64,000 bases of DNA from Bacteroides sp. (GTDB lineage: Bacteria > Bacteroidota > Bacteroidia > Bacteroidales > Bacteroidaceae), in contig SUXW01000009.1 of NCBI GenBank assembly GCA_015060765.1, positions 1-64,000 of the forward strand. Direction: 5' to 3'. This document shows, in pieces, positions 8,597-19,140 of the stretch; positions within the stretch are counted from its first letter, which is position 1; every line of letters begins with the position of its first letter. The notes beneath the pieces were generated by a model. The model saw only the letters and a list, made by a program, of their open reading frames with translations. It made no database searches and had not been told where the DNA came from. The translations under genes were made by a program, and so were the position numbers.

Positions 8597-11476
8597 TTAT
8601 AATTTTACGACCTGCTTGGTTCCGTTATACTTCACCACCTGACCTTTCGCATTCAAATCGAACGGTTGTGCTTTTTCCTTATTAACGACCACCACATTGA
8701 AAGTACGTTCCTTCAACATACCGGGGAATTCACCCTGACGATTACCCAAGGTCAATACACCTTCCGCATCATTATATTCCATAGGTATCATAGAGTAAGC
8801 TCCCTTTTCGTAATTGTAGTTCACATTTTCGTCTTCATACAAAGTAAATTCACCATCCTGTCCCTGATAAACATACAGAGTGATGTTTTCAGCTTGTTTT
8901 TCATCACTATATTGCATATCAGGTCCATAAGGAAGGATAGCACCTTCACGAACATACAATGGTATACGTTCATACGGAGCATCTACTGTCTGCTTACCGC
9001 TTTCCATATACTTACCTGTATAAAAGTCATACCAACCACAAGTATTCGGGAGGTAAACTTCACGGCTACGAGCACCATATTCGTATACTGGACAAGCCAT
9101 CACAGCAGGTCCAAACATGAATTGGTCGCTAATATTATTTACATTAACATCAGCAGTAAAATCCATTACCAACGGACGCATGATAGTATAGTCATTGAAA
9201 TGAGTCATACCTGCCAGTGAATAGATATACGGCATCATATTATAACGGAGTTTGGTGTAATATACCACTGAGTTATATGCCGGATGACCTTCGGGAGCAA
9301 TATTCCAAATTTCACGGAAAGGATACTGACCATGAGCACGGAACAACGGGCAGAATGCGCCAAACTGATACCAACGGGTATTCAACTCACGCCATTCCTT
9401 ATAATCGGCATTTTCACGACCGGTCTTGTTGTATTCGACCTGACCGGCTACATAACGGTCTTCTACAGAGAAACCGCCAATATCCATGGTCCAATAAGGA
9501 ATACCACTGACGGCAAAATTCAAACCGGCAAAAATCTGAGCTTTCATATCTTCCCAACGGGTACCGATATCACCACTCCAAGTAGCTGTAGAATAACGTT
9601 GCAAACCGGCAAATCCAGAACGTGTCAACAAGAATACACGCTTGTCCGGATCTACCCCACGTTGTCCATTATAGATGGCATCGGCATTAACCAATGCGTA
9701 TGCATTGAAATATTCAGCCGATGGACCTAAGGCTGTAGGGCCACACAAATCCTTGCGATACTGAATATCGGTACAGTCACGGATATTCGGTTCGCTGGCA
9801 TCCATCCACCAAGCATCGAAACCTAATGGATAATAATGATCCTGCATCTGTTTCCAGAACAATTTACGAGCTTCCGGATGATATGCGTCATAGAAAGAGC
9901 CCAAATAACCAGGTCCAATCCAGTCTTTAATACTATCCTTTATAGCTTGTTGATACATCCAACCGTTTGCATCAAATTCTTTATAATGTTCGGTCGATGC
10001 ATAGAATTTAGGCCATACGGATACCATCACACGACCATTCATGGCATGGATGGAATCAACCATTTCTTTTGCATTCGGGAAACGTGCCAAATCAAACTCA
10101 TGGCTTCCCCAAGCATCTTCAGGCCAATGAGACCAGTCGAGCACGATGTTATCGATAGGAATTTGACGAGAGCGAAATTCTTTCAATGTAGACAACATTT
10201 CGTCTTGTGTCTTATAGCGCTCACGACTTTGCCAGTATCCCATCGCCCACTTAGGCATAACTTGAGCCTTACCGGTCAACGTACGATAACCACTGATTAC
10301 TTCATCCATATCTTCACCAGCCATGAAGTAGTAGTCAATTTCCGGATTCATTTCGCTCCACCAAGATTGTTTACCTTGTTCCTTATCATTTACAAGCGGC
10401 ATCACTCGAAGTCCACAATAAGACACACCACCATCGGGCAACCATTCAATCTTTAAAGGCGCTTTCTTTCCTGCTTCCAACGAGCAAGAGAACTTGTAGG
10501 CATTAGGATTCCATGCGGTACGCCAACGTTCGGGAACTACCAATTCATTATTGATATACACCTTCATATATCCGGCATAATACAAAATGAACTTGTATTC
10601 ACCGCTTTCTGACGGTTCAATTTCGCCTTCGTAAAGTATAGTCGCACCTTTGTAAGGGAACTTTTCAGGCAAATTCACCACACGGTCGAGTGTTTTTCTA
10701 ACCAAATGTTCAAAGTACAAGGAATCTTCACGACGGACAATGGTTTCGGCACCACTTTGTTTGCTCGGTGTATAAGTACCGGTAATGGCACCTTCCACAC
10801 CTTCCTTATCGTACAATTTGAACACTTCACCCAATTGTTGGTAATCATTGGGGTTACCAAAACGAGCTAATGAATAGCTATCCCACAAAATACCATATCC
10901 TTTATTGGATACAATAAACGGAACAGATACCTTAGTATTATATTGGAAAAGTTCTTCATTCTTTCCTTTATAGTTAAATTCATCAGCCTGATGCTGTCCT
11001 AATCCATAAAATGCTTCATCATCGGCCGATTCAAAAACCTGTCTTACCGAATATTGCTTCTTTCCTTCCACTTCAATCGGTGCGAAAGATTTACCTCCAC
11101 CCTTATTTTCAGCTAAAATTACATTGCCTTCCAAATCAGAAAAACGGATTTCACCTGTATTCTTGTTTACTGTAGCCCGTATTTCTGTCGTTACAACAGC
11201 AGCTGTACTATCTGTTTCTTCCACCGTAAATGGAGTTTGTTGTTCTTGAGGAACAATAATCAAACTTCCTCTATTCGAAAAATCATTATCTGGTGTGGCC
11301 GAAACACGAATCAATTTTTCACCCATCACTTGCAGACGAACCTTCTGCACATCGGTGGGTTGTTCCTGATTAATTTTTACGACAATCCCTTCGGGAGTCT
11401 GCTTGACATTCGGTCCAGCACATGCAGCCAGTAACAAACCGGCTAACAAACCTAAAGAAGTGTTTTTCATTTTCAT
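8597..11476 (-). CDS. Glycoside hydrolase family 31 alpha-xylosidase-like lipoprotein with PA14 insert
   Basis: Lipoprotein of 959 residues (lipobox LLLAAC) starting at the ATG at 11476; an ATG 12 nt upstream is also in frame. After the N-terminal GH31 sandwich comes a PA14-like insert at about 220-365, then the barrel, with the nucleophile Asp559 in WWMDASEP and an acid/base region near TWSGDIG. C-terminal sandwich domains follow. A GH31 with a PA14 insert is the arrangement known for alpha-xylosidases acting on xyloglucan oligosaccharides. GH2, GH3 and GH5 neighbours agree. Family assignment is firm; xylosidase rather than glucosidase is an inference. Confidence 0.9.
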   Translation of the reverse strand: MKMKNTSLGLLAGLLLAACAGPNVKQTPEGIVVKINQEQPTDVQKVRLQVMGEKLIRVSATPDNDFSNRGSLIIVPQEQQTPFTVEETDSTAAVVTTEIRATVNKNTGEIRFSDLEGNVILAENKGGGKSFAPIEVEGKKQYSVRQVFESADDEAFYGLGQHQADEFNYKGKNEELFQYNTKVSVPFIVSNKGYGILWDSYSLARFGNPNDYQQLGEVFKLYDKEGVEGAITGTYTPSKQSGAETIVRREDSLYFEHLVRKTLDRVVNLPEKFPYKGATILYEGEIEPSESGEYKFILYYAGYMKVYINNELVVPERWRTAWNPNAYKFSCSLEAGKKAPLKIEWLPDGGVSYCGLRVMPLVNDKEQGKQSWWSEMNPEIDYYFMAGEDMDEVISGYRTLTGKAQVMPKWAMGYWQSRERYKTQDEMLSTLKEFRSRQIPIDNIVLDWSHWPEDAWGSHEFDLARFPNAKEMVDSIHAMNGRVMVSVWPKFYASTEHYKEFDANGWMYQQAIKDSIKDWIGPGYLGSFYDAYHPEARKLFWKQMQDHYYPLGFDAWWMDASEPNIRDCTDIQYRKDLCGPTALGPSAEYFNAYALVNADAIYNGQRGVDPDKRVFLLTRSGFAGLQRYSTATWSGDIGTRWEDMKAQIFAGLNFAVSGIPYWTMDIGGFSVEDRYVAGQVEYNKTGRENADYKEWRELNTRWYQFGAFCPLFRAHGQYPFREIWNIAPEGHPAYNSVVYYTKLRYNMMPYIYSLAGMTHFNDYTIMRPLVMDFTADVNVNNISDQFMFGPAVMACPVYEYGARSREVYLPNTCGWYDFYTGKYMESGKQTVDAPYERIPLYVREGAILPYGPDMQYSDEKQAENITLYVYQGQDGEFTLYEDENVNYNYEKGAYSMIPMEYNDAEGVLTLGNRQGEFPGMLKERTFNVVVVNKEKAQPFDLNAKGQVVKYNGTKQVVKL

Positions 11477-11531
11477 AATTATAATCATTAAACAATTTTA
11501 TTTTCTGAATGTAAAATTACGCAAAATACAG

Positions 11532-11572
11532 CAAATGAGCCTTTCCTTATGTTGCAGGAAAAGGCTCATTTG
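11532..11572 (-). terminator. Terminator downstream of the HTCS gene
   Basis: The 15-nt arm at 11532-11546 pairs with 11557-11572 (one bulged A) around a 10-nt loop. It lies between the HTCS stop (11616) and the GH31 start, which separates the sensor transcript from the GH31-GH2-GH3 transcript. No strong T run follows. Confidence 0.6.
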
Positions 11573-11615
11573 TTCACATAAAACAACAATATGTTTCCAC
11601 AATAGGTAGCATTTG

Positions 11616-14600
11616 TTATACACTTTCCATATTTTGGTATGCAGAAGGCAATACACCAAATTCATCCTTGAAGTATTTGCTGAAATATTTAGGATTGTTA
11701 AAGCCTACTTGATAGGCCACCTCAGACACATTTTGCTGACTTTCGCGAAGCAATTGAGCAGCTCGTTTTAAACGAATGACACGGATAAATTCAATTGGTG
11801 TTTTTCCTGTAATTGCTACCAATTTTTTATACAAATGCACCCTACTCATTCCAAGCGACTGACTCAATTCCTCTACCGACAAATCACTACGAGATATATT
11901 GTCTTCCACATATTTCACAGCATTGTCTATCAACTTTTCATCCAATGAAGTTATCACAATTTCACTAGGAGAAGGATCAATCAAAGAACGTTGCGGCGCG
12001 GACGCATGCAAATCCATCAGTTTCTTTATCCGCAAAGACAATATATCAATACTAAACGGCTTGGTTATATAATCGTCCGCTCCCACAGTCAATCCCTCTA
12101 ATTTATATTCCTTAGACTGACAACTAGTCAACAGGATCAAAGGAATACCCGCAGTCCGCTTATCTGATTTTACAAGTTTGCACAACTGATTACCATCCAT
12201 TTCAGGCATCATAACATCACTAATAATCAAATCAGGCATCAATTCCGGTATCATTTCCCATGCTTCACGTCCATTGACGGCTGTACGTATGCGATAATTC
12301 TTTGAGAAGCTATCAACCATAAAGCTTAAGAAATCTTCATTATCGTCCACGATAACAATCAAAGGCAAACTGGTATCTTCATACTTTCCTTTTATAGTAG
12401 TAGAATAGGTCTTGAATTCAGGTTCCATAATTGTTTGTGGTTCCTCATTTTTTATGAGTTCAGGAGCTACAATCGAGGCTTCGTCCTTATTTTCAACCGT
12501 TTGATTCTCTTGAGTTTTTTTAACGATAACAAAATCTTCATTCACAACCTCTGCAGGTGCTTCATTGATGTGATTCTGTTTTTCATTCCGTATAGGCATT
12601 TGAACAATAAACACACTACCACAAGGTACATTATCCATCACATCAACTGTACCTCCATGCAAACGAACAAATTCAGATACAAGACTCAATCCTACTCCAC
12701 TACCTGTAACATCCACATTTTTCGTTTCTACTTGATAGAACCGTTCAAATATCCGTTTTTTATCTTCATCTTTAATACCTACACCCGTATCAGCGACTTT
12801 CAGTTCCAATGTCTTTTGTCCATCACCCTCATCCAGAACATTCATAGAAACATCCACGCGGCCATTTTCCGGAGTAAACTTAAAAGCATTGGAGAGTAAG
12901 TTCATCACGATCTTATTGTATTTATCACCATCAAAAGACATGATCAAATCGGGAACAGACGAGAAGAAAGTCAGATGTACATGCTTCTTTTCAGTCATAC
13001 CTGAGAACGAATTACATATATTACTTGTGTACGATACAATATCCCCTTCTGACATTTCCAGATTATGACCTTTTTCATCTCCACGACGGAAATCCAATAA
13101 TTGGTTGACCAAATTCAACAAACGAGTAGCATTACGATGCATCATTCCTAACTTATTCATCAAAGCCTCATCATCTTGACGTTCTTTCATCAATAATTCC
13201 ATAGGAGACAAGATTAATGTCAGCGGTGTACGCAATTCATGACTTACATTGGTAAAGAAATGTAATTTCATATCATTGATTTCCTTGTTCTTATCTGCTT
13301 CCTGTTGCATTTGTTGCATTTTGAATTTATTACGCTCACCACGTAACATAAAATAACGGGCAACAAAAACAAGACCCAAGAATAACAAAACATAGATTAT
13401 ATAAGCCCAGGTAGTCAACCAGAATGGAGGTTTAATCACAATCTTCAATTCCGCTTCTTCATCTCCACTATATCCGTCACTATTAATAGCTTTTACTTTC
13501 AAAGTATAAGTTCCTGGAGACAAATTAGTGTATGTAACCTTACCGACATTAGTTGTCAACCAATCCGTACTAAACCCATCCAACTTATATGCATATTTCA
13601 TTTTTTCCGGCAGAACGAAGTTGTCCGATGCGAAATCTATACTAAACACATTTTGTTTATATTTCAATTCGATTTCTCTTTGTGCGTTCAAATTCGTTTC
13701 CAAAATAACTTTGTTATCATATTCCTTTCCGACTTTTACCTCTTCATTAAATAATGAAAGTCCAGTAAAAATGACTTTAGGCAAAATCTTATTATACTTA
13801 ATATTGTCCGGATGAAAATAATTCACGCCATACATACCACCTACAACCAATTCACCATTGGATAACTTGCTCAATGAGCGCATATTGAATTCGCAATTCT
13901 GTAAGCCATCCAAATCACTATAAGTATAGAAACGGAAAGAATAATCACTTGATTTAGCGTCAACAGAAGGAATTACATTGGTCAATCCTTTAGCTGTAGC
14001 CAACCATATATTCTTATTGTCATCTTCCGTTATACCAGTTATCACCTGACTGGACAAACCATCTTCTTCTGTCAACACGACCAATTTATCCGTCCTCAAA
14101 TCATATATATTCACTCCACTGCGAGTAGCAATCCAAAGCAAGCCACGACTATCTTGATATATTTGATTCAAGTTTTGTTCAGAAAATTCCAAATTGCCGG
14201 ATTTAGGTCCATGGAAATTTGCGATTTGACGAGATTCCAAATCGATAATAGACATACCATAAGATGTTGCAACCAACAATTGGTTATCTTTGCTGACCTG
14301 AACAGAAGCAATATAGTCAGAGATTAAACCATTGGTCATATTGTATGTATCAAATTTTCCCGTTTTTGGATTAAGGCACTGAACACCTCCGCCTAAAGTT
14401 CCAATCCAAATATTACCTTCTTTATCTTCATCGAGCGACCAAATATTGTCATTAACCAATGAATTAGGGTTACCCGGGATATGTCTATAATGGGTAAATT
14501 TACCTTTATCATAACAATTCACCCCACCTCTAAATGTTCCAATCCAAAGTTTGCCGTCACGCGCTTTCTTCATTGCAACAATCACATCAGCAGAAATGGA

Positions 14601-15770
14601 ATTGGGAGTATTACTTCTGTATCTTTTATCAATACCTTTAGTCTTATGCCATCGGACCAACCCCTCGTCATTAGTGCCAATCCACAGATATCCATCAACA
14701 TCCTCAACAACACTATTTACATCACCGACATGGCTTACCCCAAATTTAAAAGTACTTTCATTATAATAGGAAACTCCTTTCTTATATGTACCAGCCCACA
14801 TGATGCCATTAACATCTTCATACAAAGACACTATTGCATTTTGTTGCAAACTTCGTTCATCTCCTTCAACATGAGTCAAAATCTGATATTCCTTGGTTTG
14901 CTTATCCAATATACAGATACCATTTTGGTCACGACCAATCCAGACCAAGCCATTAGAAGATTGACATACACATTGCACCATATCCGTACTGGTACCCAAT
15001 GCTATCTTTGCAATATCAGTACGCCATTTTTTACCTAACACATTATAAATCCATACACCGGATATAGAATAAATCCAAATATCATCATCATTATCGACAT
15101 AAACATTAAAGTCGGCATATTTCCCTTGCGGCAACAATGGATCCAATTCCCATTTGATTTTATTATTAGAACGGTCAACACAGATTACTTTACCAGTATT
15201 GAAGATAATTACAATACCTTCACTACATTCCGACATGGCTTTCACTTCACCTTCCGGCAAACCGGTATCATGTAATAAAGGGAACAACAAATTAGTCTCC
15301 GGCACAAAGAAGTATACACCCTTTCCGTAAACATAGAACCACATATTCTTGTTCTTGTCAATAAAGGTCTTATTGGGGGTACCATTAATCCCCATTTCCC
15401 ACATAACACTTCGAATATCACGAATAAACTCATCCGTATGAGGATTATACACTGTATAATCACCGGAATTGGTACCAATCCACAAATGCCCGTTCCTATC
15501 TTCTTGAATATCCTTAATATAATTACTTACAAAAGGACCATTTTCATCCAAGCTTTGATACACCGTAATTTTATTACCATCATATTTATTCAATCCCGAT
15601 GCGGTACCAAACCACATATATCCTCTGGAATCTTTATATATGTCCGTAATCAAATTATTGGAAAGTCCATCTTTCACTTCCAAATGTTTAAACATGTAAT
15701 AGTCTGCAGCATTCAGACAAACCGCAAACATGAACATCACTAAGAAAAACAATGTTTTTTTCATCTTCAT
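11616..15770 (-). CDS. Hybrid two-component system sensor/regulator (HTCS)
   Basis: Single protein of 1384 residues that senses glycan breakdown products in the periplasm and activates its locus. Order: signal peptide (1-21), two periplasmic propellers built from Reg_prop repeats (about 25-690; repeated DxxGxLWIGT-type motifs), a Y_Y_Y domain, a membrane helix near 800, a histidine kinase dimerisation domain with phosphoacceptor His844 in VSHELRTP, an ATPase domain (LLSNAFKFTPENG), a receiver with Asp1185 in SDVMMPEMDG, and a C-terminal AraC-type helix-turn-helix. It sits between the two GH5 genes and the GH31-GH2-GH3 genes and is the obvious regulator of both. All catalytic residues are present. 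Confidence 0.95.
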   Translation of the reverse strand: MKMKKTLFFLVMFMFAVCLNAADYYMFKHLEVKDGLSNNLITDIYKDSRGYMWFGTASGLNKYDGNKITVYQSLDENGPFVSNYIKDIQEDRNGHLWIGTNSGDYTVYNPHTDEFIRDIRSVMWEMGINGTPNKTFIDKNKNMWFYVYGKGVYFFVPETNLLFPLLHDTGLPEGEVKAMSECSEGIVIIFNTGKVICVDRSNNKIKWELDPLLPQGKYADFNVYVDNDDDIWIYSISGVWIYNVLGKKWRTDIAKIALGTSTDMVQCVCQSSNGLVWIGRDQNGICILDKQTKEYQILTHVEGDERSLQQNAIVSLYEDVNGIMWAGTYKKGVSYYNESTFKFGVSHVGDVNSVVEDVDGYLWIGTNDEGLVRWHKTKGIDKRYRSNTPNSISADVIVAMKKARDGKLWIGTFRGGVNCYDKGKFTHYRHIPGNPNSLVNDNIWSLDEDKEGNIWIGTLGGGVQCLNPKTGKFDTYNMTNGLISDYIASVQVSKDNQLLVATSYGMSIIDLESRQIANFHGPKSGNLEFSEQNLNQIYQDSRGLLWIATRSGVNIYDLRTDKLVVLTEEDGLSSQVITGITEDDNKNIWLATAKGLTNVIPSVDAKSSDYSFRFYTYSDLDGLQNCEFNMRSLSKLSNGELVVGGMYGVNYFHPDNIKYNKILPKVIFTGLSLFNEEVKVGKEYDNKVILETNLNAQREIELKYKQNVFSIDFASDNFVLPEKMKYAYKLDGFSTDWLTTNVGKVTYTNLSPGTYTLKVKAINSDGYSGDEEAELKIVIKPPFWLTTWAYIIYVLLFLGLVFVARYFMLRGERNKFKMQQMQQEADKNKEINDMKLHFFTNVSHELRTPLTLILSPMELLMKERQDDEALMNKLGMMHRNATRLLNLVNQLLDFRRGDEKGHNLEMSEGDIVSYTSNICNSFSGMTEKKHVHLTFFSSVPDLIMSFDGDKYNKIVMNLLSNAFKFTPENGRVDVSMNVLDEGDGQKTLELKVADTGVGIKDEDKKRIFERFYQVETKNVDVTGSGVGLSLVSEFVRLHGGTVDVMDNVPCGSVFIVQMPIRNEKQNHINEAPAEVVNEDFVIVKKTQENQTVENKDEASIVAPELIKNEEPQTIMEPEFKTYSTTIKGKYEDTSLPLIVIVDDNEDFLSFMVDSFSKNYRIRTAVNGREAWEMIPELMPDLIISDVMMPEMDGNQLCKLVKSDKRTAGIPLILLTSCQSKEYKLEGLTVGADDYITKPFSIDILSLRIKKLMDLHASAPQRSLIDPSPSEIVITSLDEKLIDNAVKYVEDNISRSDLSVEELSQSLGMSRVHLYKKLVAITGKTPIEFIRVIRLKRAAQLLRESQQNVSEVAYQVGFNNPKYFSKYFKDEFGVLPSAYQNMESV

Positions 15771-15876
15771 AATAGATATTGGCTTATTTTAGTGCAAATG
15801 AAAGAAAAAGAAACTAAAATAACAAATTATTCCGTGCAATTTATCATTTTATCCACTTGATTCTTATTATAGTAAT

Positions 15877-15911
15877 AAAAGAGGAGCATTATTTGTTAAT
15901 GCTCCTCTTTT
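15877..15911 (-). terminator. Terminator of the GH5 transcription unit
   Basis: Perfect 15-bp stem (AAAAGAGGAGCATTA at 15877-15891, complement at 15897-15911) with a 5-nt loop. On the minus strand the stem ends in TTTTATTA. It lies 22 bp beyond the GH5 stop and uncouples the GH5 pair from the HTCS gene. Confidence 0.85.
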
Positions 15912-15933
15912 ATCAGTTCAATAAATATTACAT

Positions 15934-17121
15934 TTAAAATGGATATTTTCCACTTGTAGCTCCATGCATCAATGACTCCAAGATTAAATAATCAGACACC
16001 GACAATTCCTTTCGATCAAAGATACCAAAATCTCGATACCCATTATCCCAATATATAGGAATCATACCATTAATCTTTGCTTGTTCCGTAATATATCGTA
16101 CATAATACGCCCTTGACTTCAAATGCAGATCCATTTTTTCACTATCTTTCAAATCTTCACGGCGTATGGCTCCATATTCTCCCAAAACGACAGGAACGCC
16201 CCGATCTACAAACATGGTTTTCATTTTAGCAAATAATTTATTGATGTCTTCTTCTTCCCCCCATTCCGCATTACGTTCCGAGCCTTCCTTATGATTGTCC
16301 TTTCCCCAAAAATAATAGGATTTCCCCCACGATTCATCCTGACTCATGCCACAGAAATTCCACGGTGTATAACAATGCACTTCCATCATCAACCTATTCG
16401 GAACGACATCTTCGGGCAAATTACCATAATACATTTCAGTGCATTCAATATCCGCATGAGGACCTTGAACGATCAACACTCGGTATTTATTACGCTCTCC
16501 AGTAGCTCTCACCGCATTTACAAACGATTGCTCATAAGTTTTCAGCACAGCCATTTCTTCTCGTGCCATTTCTTCACCTTGATAACGAGCAATATTAGGT
16601 TCATTACACCCTGCAAACAACAAACGTTCATCATAGTCCTTAAAATATTCAGCAATCTGCGACCAATAGTTTACTTGTTTTTGATTGACTTCCTCCTGTT
16701 TGCCTATAGTACAATTATTCTCCAACCATCCACTATCCCAATGAATATTCAAAATAACGTACATATCATTCCCTATACAATAATCTACGACCTCTTTCAC
16801 TCTTGCCAACCATTCAGATGATATCACATGAGTAGAATCCGCATAGCTATCCCATGCACACGGAATGCGGACAGCATTGAATCCCGACTTCTTCACTAAA
16901 TCAATCAGAGTTCGGGTTGTTTTGGGATTTCCCCAACCAGTTTCTCCCCCATCAGTCAAAGGAACCTCCAATGAATTACCCAAATTCCAACCAATTTTAA
17001 TTTTCGAAGCTAAAGTGATGGCATCATTCTCCATGCCATACATATCAGATTTCTGTTTACCCACTTTACAGGAAGTAAAAGAAACCACAATCAAATACAA
17101 TATAAATAATCTGTTTGCCAT
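15934..17121 (-). CDS. Glycoside hydrolase family 5 endoglucanase-like lipoprotein
   Basis: Lipoprotein of 395 residues (lipobox SFTSC, Cys18) made almost entirely of one GH5 barrel. The acid/base Glu174 is in CNEPN and the nucleophile Glu315 is in VLGEYG. The N-terminal WNLGNS and GWGNP motifs are typical of subfamily GH5_4 (endo-beta-1,4-glucanase/xyloglucanase). It lies 25 bp after the BACON-GH5 gene and was probably co-transcribed with it. It lacks the BACON domains of its neighbour, so it may sit closer to the membrane. Substrate is inferred from the locus. Confidence 0.88.
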   Translation of the reverse strand: MANRLFILYLIVVSFTSCKVGKQKSDMYGMENDAITLASKIKIGWNLGNSLEVPLTDGGETGWGNPKTTRTLIDLVKKSGFNAVRIPCAWDSYADSTHVISSEWLARVKEVVDYCIGNDMYVILNIHWDSGWLENNCTIGKQEEVNQKQVNYWSQIAEYFKDYDERLLFAGCNEPNIARYQGEEMAREEMAVLKTYEQSFVNAVRATGERNKYRVLIVQGPHADIECTEMYYGNLPEDVVPNRLMMEVHCYTPWNFCGMSQDESWGKSYYFWGKDNHKEGSERNAEWGEEEDINKLFAKMKTMFVDRGVPVVLGEYGAIRREDLKDSEKMDLHLKSRAYYVRYITEQAKINGMIPIYWDNGYRDFGIFDRKELSVSDYLILESLMHGATSGKYPF

Positions 17122-17146
17122 CTTTACACAATTATATTAATAAGAG

Positions 17147-18940
17147 TCAATCAGGAGCATTATTATATACAACATCCAATGTATACAATTCATCGTCTGT
17201 AAAATATCCTTCGACCATTTTGTAAACGACATCTTCTGCATTATTGATAAATGCCCCAGTTCCATGATTAAACAATCCAAAATTTTCTTTTCCACTACCA
17301 GTTGCACCATTATCCCAATAGAAGGGAGCCATACCATAAGTACGTGCAGCCTTACAAACATATTCCAAATAATATTTTCGGAATGATTCGGCACGTTCTG
17401 TTGACCGATGAACACTTCCCATTTCTCCTATATAAACCGGAATACCTTTGGATACAAATTTCTCTTTCAACTTTCCAAACATTTTCTTCAAGTCTTCTTC
17501 ATTTCCATAGTTTGGCTTATTTTTGGCATCAGCTGTATGTCCCCATTCTGAAAAATCTGCATTAATAGCATATTCATAAGGTGAATAATAGTGGACAGCA
17601 ACCAACAACTTATTCTTTACCCGATCATTCGGAAGAACCAAATGATCCATTGTCAGGTCCGGATCGGCACAATATCCCGTAACGGCCAAATATCTATTCA
17701 GATTTTCACCACCCACTTCACGTACAGCATCCACAAACAATTGGTTCCATTCATTCAAAATACGGTATTGTTTTCCTCCATCCTTGCGGTTATCACCCCA
17801 GCCCCATCCACCATCATGGATTTCGTTCATGGATTCAAATATCAAGAAATTACCATAGTCTTTAAACTTATTCGCAATTTGGCTCCACAATGATGCATAG
17901 ATTGTTTTTATCCTTTCGTTTTCAGCATCATTTTTTGCTGCATCTTTAATACTAAGCCACCAAGCACTATCCGCTCCATCATGATGCATATTTATAACAG
18001 CTTTCAATCCTGAATTTCGGGCATAACCAACCACTTCCGCAATCCGTCCCAGCCACGATTCTTTAATTGTATAAGCCGGGCCATCGCCAAATTGTCCCAT
18101 CCAAGTGATAGGGATACGGACAGCAGTGAAGCCTGCTGCAGCCAATTTATCGAAAGTCGTTTGAGTTACCGCAGGGTTCCCCCATAACGTTTCTCCGGAA
18201 ATTCCGTTATAATGCGAATCAAACTGATTACCCAAATTCCATCCCAAGCCTATTTGTCGTGCCACTTCGGCAGCTTCACCTTCCGCTATCGATGCATTCT
18301 TGGCATATTCTTTTTTATTCTGTGTAATTGTAACTTTCAGGGGAGTTAAATTTCCAGAAGCAATAGTTACTACACCCTTACGATCAATAGGCATGGTATT
18401 CGGACTTATCGCCAAAGTTAACACCGATTCATTTGCGCCAGAAGCAACCTTACCTTTTTCGCGTATCCAATATCCATTGGAGGCCACTTGATATTCACCT
18501 GTTGCTTTCAATTTAATATCCAAATCTCCTCCTGTAACATTCACGACATACGCACTTTCACCAACCAATTGTATACCTTGGGTTCCACTTTGACGAACGA
18601 CAATACTTTTTCCAATCATTCCAGATTTCACATTGATAGTCGTTTCACGGGTATCCATATGGGGGTTAGGTTCCAAAGAAACGGTATACTTCCGTTTCTG
18701 TATATACATTTGTTCTATTTTACACCATGAAGCAGTACATGTGACTTCCACTTCACCTTTCGATTCTACAGAAAAACTTTTAGAACCACCCTGTTCGTCG
18801 AATATCAATTCTTGGGTAGAAATAGTAAAGTCATTGGATACATTGAGTTCTTCCTCGTCGCTTGAACATGCAAAAAAGAAAGTAGCCAACATACCGACGA
18901 GCCATACTCTCTTTACCTTAATCATTTTTTTCAAATCCAT
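17147..18940 (-). CDS. BACON-domain GH5 endo-glucanase/xyloglucanase lipoprotein
   Basis: Lipoprotein of 597 residues (lipobox FFFACSS). Two BACON-type beta-sandwich domains come first (about 37-118 and 122-207), then a GH5_4-like barrel (about 218-585) with acid/base Glu373 in MNEIHD and nucleophile Glu506 in IGEMGS. Cell-surface endo-xyloglucanases of Bacteroides carry an N-terminal BACON domain as a spacer, so this is the best candidate for the outer-surface enzyme that makes the first cuts. A second in-frame ATG lies 15 nt downstream and is also plausible. Confidence 0.9.
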   Translation of the reverse strand: MDLKKMIKVKRVWLVGMLATFFFACSSDEEELNVSNDFTISTQELIFDEQGGSKSFSVESKGEVEVTCTASWCKIEQMYIQKRKYTVSLEPNPHMDTRETTINVKSGMIGKSIVVRQSGTQGIQLVGESAYVVNVTGGDLDIKLKATGEYQVASNGYWIREKGKVASGANESVLTLAISPNTMPIDRKGVVTIASGNLTPLKVTITQNKKEYAKNASIAEGEAAEVARQIGLGWNLGNQFDSHYNGISGETLWGNPAVTQTTFDKLAAAGFTAVRIPITWMGQFGDGPAYTIKESWLGRIAEVVGYARNSGLKAVINMHHDGADSAWWLSIKDAAKNDAENERIKTIYASLWSQIANKFKDYGNFLIFESMNEIHDGGWGWGDNRKDGGKQYRILNEWNQLFVDAVREVGGENLNRYLAVTGYCADPDLTMDHLVLPNDRVKNKLLVAVHYYSPYEYAINADFSEWGHTADAKNKPNYGNEEDLKKMFGKLKEKFVSKGIPVYIGEMGSVHRSTERAESFRKYYLEYVCKAARTYGMAPFYWDNGATGSGKENFGLFNHGTGAFINNAEDVVYKMVEGYFTDDELYTLDVVYNNAPD

Positions 18941-19128
18941 TTCCTTATTATTTTAACAAAACAAAATTAGTACAAGAATTCCAAAAAAAACATCTCCAAT
19001 GTTATTGTTAGAGGTATCGTTTGTTAATTTATCCATCACATCGTTAAGAATAAGTATATCGCATCAGTATTCATCCGATATCCAACAACTATTTCGGATT
19101 CGTGAATGATATTCACAGTAAAAATTCT

Positions 19129-19136
19129 TATTTTTG
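19129..19136 (+). promoter_or_regulatory. -7 box directly in front of the AlbA_2 gene
   Basis: TATTTTTG is a perfect TAnnTTTG match ending only 4 bp before the ATG at 19141. Transcription would then begin at or next to the start codon, giving a nearly leaderless mRNA. It also argues against an in-frame upstream start near 19102. Confidence 0.6.
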
Positions 19137-19140
19137 CACC

